Of a stretch of 64,000 nt of DNA, positions 59,971 through 64,000 are shown piece by piece. How positions within the stretch are numbered: the first letter of the stretch is position 1; every line of letters begins with the position of its first letter. The notes below the pieces were generated by a model. It was not told the DNA's origin. It saw nothing but the letters and a program-made list of their open reading frames with translations, and did no database searches. The translations under genes and the position numbers were made by a program. Where the stretch lies: positions 434,001 through 498,000 of the forward strand of contig JANFAH010000048.1 in NCBI GenBank assembly GCA_024663395.1, read 5' to 3'. Source of the stretch: Pisolithus tinctorius (taxonomy: Eukaryota; Basidiomycota; Agaricomycetes; Boletales; Pisolithaceae).

Positions 59971-61890
59971 TCAGTGAATACTCGGTAAGGTAGGAATTTC
60001 CGACGGCCGTGCTTGGGCCTGTTGTTGATCACGGATAGGTTTCCTTGCATTCAGCCTTCCGCAACCACATGCATGGGCATTGCGATGTGAGGATGGTAAA
60101 ATGAAATGAATAGTGTACTTACACAGCTAGCATTGAATTCGAGTATGCTATTAAGATAGCAACGTCAACTGAAGAACCAACGTAACAGATCATAAGGAGC
60201 ACCAACTTTTGCCTAGGATTGCACCTGGTGCGGCAGTTAGGTATTTTCCAACCAATTGATCTTGATAGTACTTCGTCATCCAACGATAGTCACTGCGTCA
60301 GTGAAACTGAACCATATACAAGATTACTCACAAGTATTGCCAATGCAAGGGAAGTCAGGCTGACCCGCATGCAAGACAAAGTACGCCGTCCAGCGGTGTT
60401 CGCATCCCAGCCGGCCAGGTAAGTAACTGCAAGTCAAGCCATAAAACCCGACACGTACAAAGTAATCAGACCCATCTGAACGAAGACCAAGTTGAGTCTA
60501 TGAATATGGTTTTCCTTTCTAAAAAATATCAGCAAAGAGCAAGAATCAATGTAATAGTAACGAGGGGCATACCGGAGAAGACCACCCGGGGGGCGAAGGT
60601 ACAAGAATACACTTGTTGTAATGATCGCATCGCATATTGCGCTTCCCAGAGCATTCATCGGCGAGTACTGTTATCCATGCTATGCGGAAAATCCAAATTT
60701 TTCGAAGAATCCACGACATACTGGACTGCTGAAGAGGGTATCGATGATGCCACTCTGACACCTGTCGATCCCGTGGGTAACCGGACTAAATGATAGCAAG
60801 CGCTGACCTACACCATTCCCAACAATACTTGGCAGTTCATAACAGGGTTGATTAACTGACGTTGAAGGGAGGTGTATAAAGGACATACCAAGCCCAAAAC
60901 CTAAACCGAATGATAAAAAAGAAGTTGCACTCGACGAGGCAACTCACTCAGTTGTGCCAGAGCCGTGATAAGCTACCCAGAGAAAATATTCATATTCACG
61001 TCTGTGGGTTGAGGGACAAATGGACATACCACTGCACCTGTCAATAACTTGTTCCGATTGCCAACTGCAAAGCACAAAGTTAGACGATGTTTGCATAAAG
61101 AGGGACGACCTTACTTATCCAAACCCTATGGGCATAGAAGCTATCACCCAGCGATGAGAACAAGACAAGAGGTGTGAGAGGTATGTCAAACCATTGCACG
61201 AAGAATGCGGTAAAGAACTGTAAAGAGCTCTCTCCTTTTAGTCCTGAATGGCAGATCAGCCGTTGGGTGGCACTCACATTAGCACCAAGGGCGCTCTTGA
61301 AAAGTAGAGATGGGTAATGTTGCTAACAAACCTCGAATATCGGAGTGACTTACACTCATACCCCTGGAAGATCGGCATCAAGCATAGGAACAATCGGTAA
61401 TAAGGGAGACCTACCAAGGCATCTCAATCGTACAAGCATACGACGTTTGCCATCGGCAGAAAATCAACTCTTGACAGTAAAAGCTTAACAAAGTGATAGT
61501 ACCAAAGGTGTCGAGAACGCTGCGGAACGACGAGAGTTTTTTCCATGGGCGTAAGGCGAAAAATGGTACGACATACAAGACAAGGAGGACCTTGGAGGAG
61601 TTGAGATACGAGCAGTAGGAATAGGTAAGTGTGACGTACCGCAATTTTGAGGAGACGCTTGTCATTTGGGAACGCTGAGATGTAGAATAGGTATTGGTAA
61701 ACGGTCACACCATACAAACTAGAAAGAGGTAACCATTTGTCCAACCGCAACACTGAGAAATAGACGTACACTAGCCCGACTGTCATTCCTGTTGACAACT
61801 GTGGATCAGAAATAGTTTGATAGAGCAATGATACTTGCCAATAAAACCGGGTCCCCACTGCAAACCAGCGGACACCTTTGAGTCTGTCAT
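59971..61890 (-). CDS. DUF6534 membrane protein, copy 5 (intact)
   Basis: The full exon chain reads without a break. In order: MTDSKVSAGLQWGPGFIG, a GC-donor intron, MTVGLV, LYGVTVYQYLFYISAFP, NDKRLLKIA, the 14-nt exon, VLDTFGTITLLSFYC, CRWQTSYACTIEMPW, a 10-nt exon (GMS), SALGAN, FFVQWFDIPLTPLVLFS, SFYAHRVWI, GNRNKLLTGAV, FGLGMSFIHLP, MNALGSAICDAIITTS, HIHRLNLVFVQMGLIT, LTSLALAI, YYQDQLVGKYLTAAPG, a second GC-donor intron, YSNSMLAV, and LNARKPIRDQQQ with the stop at 59971. Unknown function; membrane location inferred from the hydrophobic segments. Confidence 0.82.
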
Positions 61891-61983
61891 TACTTTCCCA
61901 GGCGAAGGGGATGGATGGATGAATGAATGTTGTGTGCCTGCCGGGCCGCCCAGGCTATCCCCCGGGACGGCTAGCTAAGTACG

Positions 61984-62067
61984 TGCTAAGTCAGTATATT
62001 CCGGAAATTTTGCAGGTGGCCGTGCCCACAGCCACTGCAAATGCACGGGTAGCTTGCTGACTAAGCA
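61984..62067. repeat. Imperfect nested inverted repeat
   Basis: Outer arms TGCTAAGTCAG (61984-61994) and CTGACTAAGCA (62057-62067); inner arms TTGCAGGTGGC (62010-62020) and GCCACTGCAA (62031-62040). It lies between DUF6534 copies 5 and 6. It may be a small hairpin or the core of a short transposon remnant. Confidence 0.4.
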
Positions 62068-62526
62068 GAGGACGCGCGCGCGAGAAAGTGAGGGTCGGGC
62101 GACTTGCGGGCTGCACACAACCCTTGCCCGTTGGTCAGTACTTAATTCAAATCTACTGAAAGACACTGTACATATTCCATGTCATTATGCACGAAATAAA
62201 TGGGTATTCTGCGAAGAGACCCGCCCAAATTTGCTAGATGAGTGCTAAGTTAACAGACACGGAACATGCTGACATAATATACAATGTCCCTCGAAGTGAG
62301 TGGATAGGATTGAAGGGTTGGCATGGTCTTTGGTGGACACAAACTGCGTGATAGATCTACATACTCCTTTCAGACCTAGATGCCTCATATATTGGCTGCT
62401 ATTGCGTCGCCCAGCGGTGACCAGGTCCGTTTACCCGATAACTTCACAGAGACCGTCCCTCCGAGTCCCTCACGATTTTCATTCGGAACGTACTTGCAGG
62501 GAATACATATACATCAGAAGTGGAGG

Positions 62527-64000
62527 TCAATGGATGCTCGGCAAGGTAGGGATTTCCAACGGTGGTACTTGCGCCTGCTGTTGGTCGCGGATAGATTTTC
62601 TTGCATTCAGCCTTCCAGAATCACACGCATGGACATGGTCCAAAGGCAATACAGGTCAATGTGAGGTGATGATCAAGTGAAATAAGTAGTGTACTTACAC
62701 GGCTAACATGGAATTCGAGTATGCTATTAACATGGCGAAGTCAACTGAAGAACGAGTGCGACGGAGCATAGTGAACACTAACTTTTGCCTAGAATTCCAC
62801 CCGGTGCGACAGTAAGGTATTTTCCGACCAAATGGGCTTGATAGTACTTCGTCATCCAACGATAATCACTGCGTTGGTGAAATTAAAGCCATATGCAAGG
62901 TTACTCACAAGTATAGCCATCGCAAGGGAAATCAGGCTGACCGCATGCAAGACAAAGTACGCCGTCCGGTGGTGTCCGCACCCCAGCCGGCCAGGTTAAT
63001 AGCTGCAAGTCAATCGATAAAAGTCAATGCTTACAAAGTGATCAGTCCCAATTGAACGAAGACCAAATTGAGTTTCCGAATATGGTTTTCTTTTCTAAAA
63101 GGGGTCGGCAAAGGGCAAGGGTCAATATAATGATAACGACAGACATACCGGAAACGACCACTCAGGGGCGGAGGTAAAAGAATATACTTGTTGTAATGAT
63201 CGCATCGCATATTGCGCTTCCCAGAGCGTTGAGCGGCGAGTACTGTTTCGTAAATCCATACTGTGTAGAAACCCAAACTTTTCAAAAAAAACCCACGACA
63301 TACCGGACTGCTGAAGAGAGTATCGATGATGCCAGTGTGGTACCTGTCAATCCCGTGGGTAAGGGGACTAAATTGTTACGAGTGCTGGCTTACACCATTC
63401 CCAACAATACTTGACAGTTCACGACAGGGATCGATTAACTGACGCTGAAGGGAAGCATATAAAGGACATACCAAGCCCAAAAGCTGAAACGATTGATCAA
63501 AAGGCATCTGAAATTCACGACGAAACTCACCTAGTTGTGCCAGAGACGTGACAAGCTGCTCAGATGTGGGCATCTGTGTTCGTGTCTTCGGAGTGAAGAG
63601 CAAATGAACATACCACTGCACCCGTCAATAGCTTATTCCGATTGCCAACTGCAAGCCCGATGTTAGACGATGTTTGCATAAAGAGGGGCAACTTTACTTA
63701 TCCAAACCCTATGGGCATAGAAGCTATCATCCGGCAATGAGAACAGGACAAGAGGTGTAAGAGATATGTCAAACCATTGCACGAAGAATGCGGTAAAGAG
63801 CTGCAAAGAGCTCTGTTTAGTCCTGAATGGAGAGTCAACCATTGGGTGGCACTTACGTTGGCACCAAGGGCACTCTTGAAAAGTAAAGATGGGTTTTAGT
63901 AATACTACTAACAAAGCCCAAATATCCAAGTTACTTACACTCATATACCTGTAATGTCAGCGTCGAACATAGGGATAGGCAGTTGTAAGAGAGACCTACC
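62527..64000 (-). pseudogene. DUF6534 membrane protein, copy 6 (5' end outside window, broken)
   Basis: Visible exons, from the window edge: the 10-nt exon (YMS), FFVQWFDISLTPLVLFS, SFYAHRVWIS, GNRNKLLTGAV, ALSGAICDAIITTSIFF-like, [24 protein letters not shown] and LNARKSIRDQQQ, with the stop at 62527. It is closest to copy 5. The exon around 63395-63470 has one extra base and a TAA relative to copy 5, so this copy is probably non-functional. The start and first five or so exons lie beyond position 64000. Confidence 0.65.

Noticed and set aside
1..64000. CRISPR arrays, prokaryotic operons, LTR retrotransposons
   Set aside because: No regular spacer repeats, no Shine-Dalgarno-led gene strings, and no reverse transcriptase or integrase motifs were seen.

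Overview
The window reads as nuclear DNA of a mushroom-forming basidiomycete (Agaricomycetes). Genes are cut by many short introns of about 45-65 bp with GT-AG, sometimes GC-AG, ends. The families fit too: HET-domain proteins, DUF6533 and DUF6534 membrane proteins, small P-loop GTPases, a Tc1/mariner-type transposon, and conserved eukaryotic genes (RPO41, COQ8, DEG1/PUS3, a UBE2S-like E2, PalI/SUR7). Exon models come from splicing by eye so that reading phase is kept. No transcripts were available.

Region 1 (1-20 kb) is a fast-evolving accessory block. A two-gene unit, one HET-domain gene plus one unrecognised multi-exon gene ('gene B'), is duplicated in tandem (about 1.6-5.98 kb and 6.67-11.2 kb, all on the minus strand). 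Three related small P-loop GTPase genes surround it (73-791 minus, 11717-12388 plus, 19292-19990 minus); two of them have damaged P-loops and one of those has lost its ATG. Between the second and third GTPase lie a small zinc-finger gene and a complete 4.2-kb Tc1-like transposon (14412-18619). It has 78/79-bp terminal inverted repeats, a TA target duplication, a five-exon transposase and a second gene coding for a Zn2Cys6/AT-hook/SAM-like protein.

Region 2 (21-26 kb) is the ten-exon mitochondrial RNA polymerase gene RPO41. From 25.9 to 31.7 kb I find no convincing gene except one tiny candidate.

Region 3 (31.7-64 kb) mixes conserved genes with an expanding membrane-protein family. In order: a DUF6533 protein, a PalI/SUR7 protein, DUF6534 copy 1 (broken), a duplicated 3' fragment of COQ8, an intact fourth P-loop GTPase, COQ8, a hypothetical gene, a UBE2S-like E2, DUF6534 copy 2 (intact), a mitochondrial-type RRM protein, DUF6534 copies 3 and 4, DEG1/PUS3 with three apparent one-base frame changes, DUF6534 copy 5 (intact), and copy 6 running off the window.

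The conserved genes serve mitochondrial transcription, coenzyme Q synthesis, tRNA modification and ubiquitination. The duplicated HET / gene B / GTPase block looks like a recognition or incompatibility locus under birth-and-death evolution, though only the HET domain has a known link to non-self recognition.
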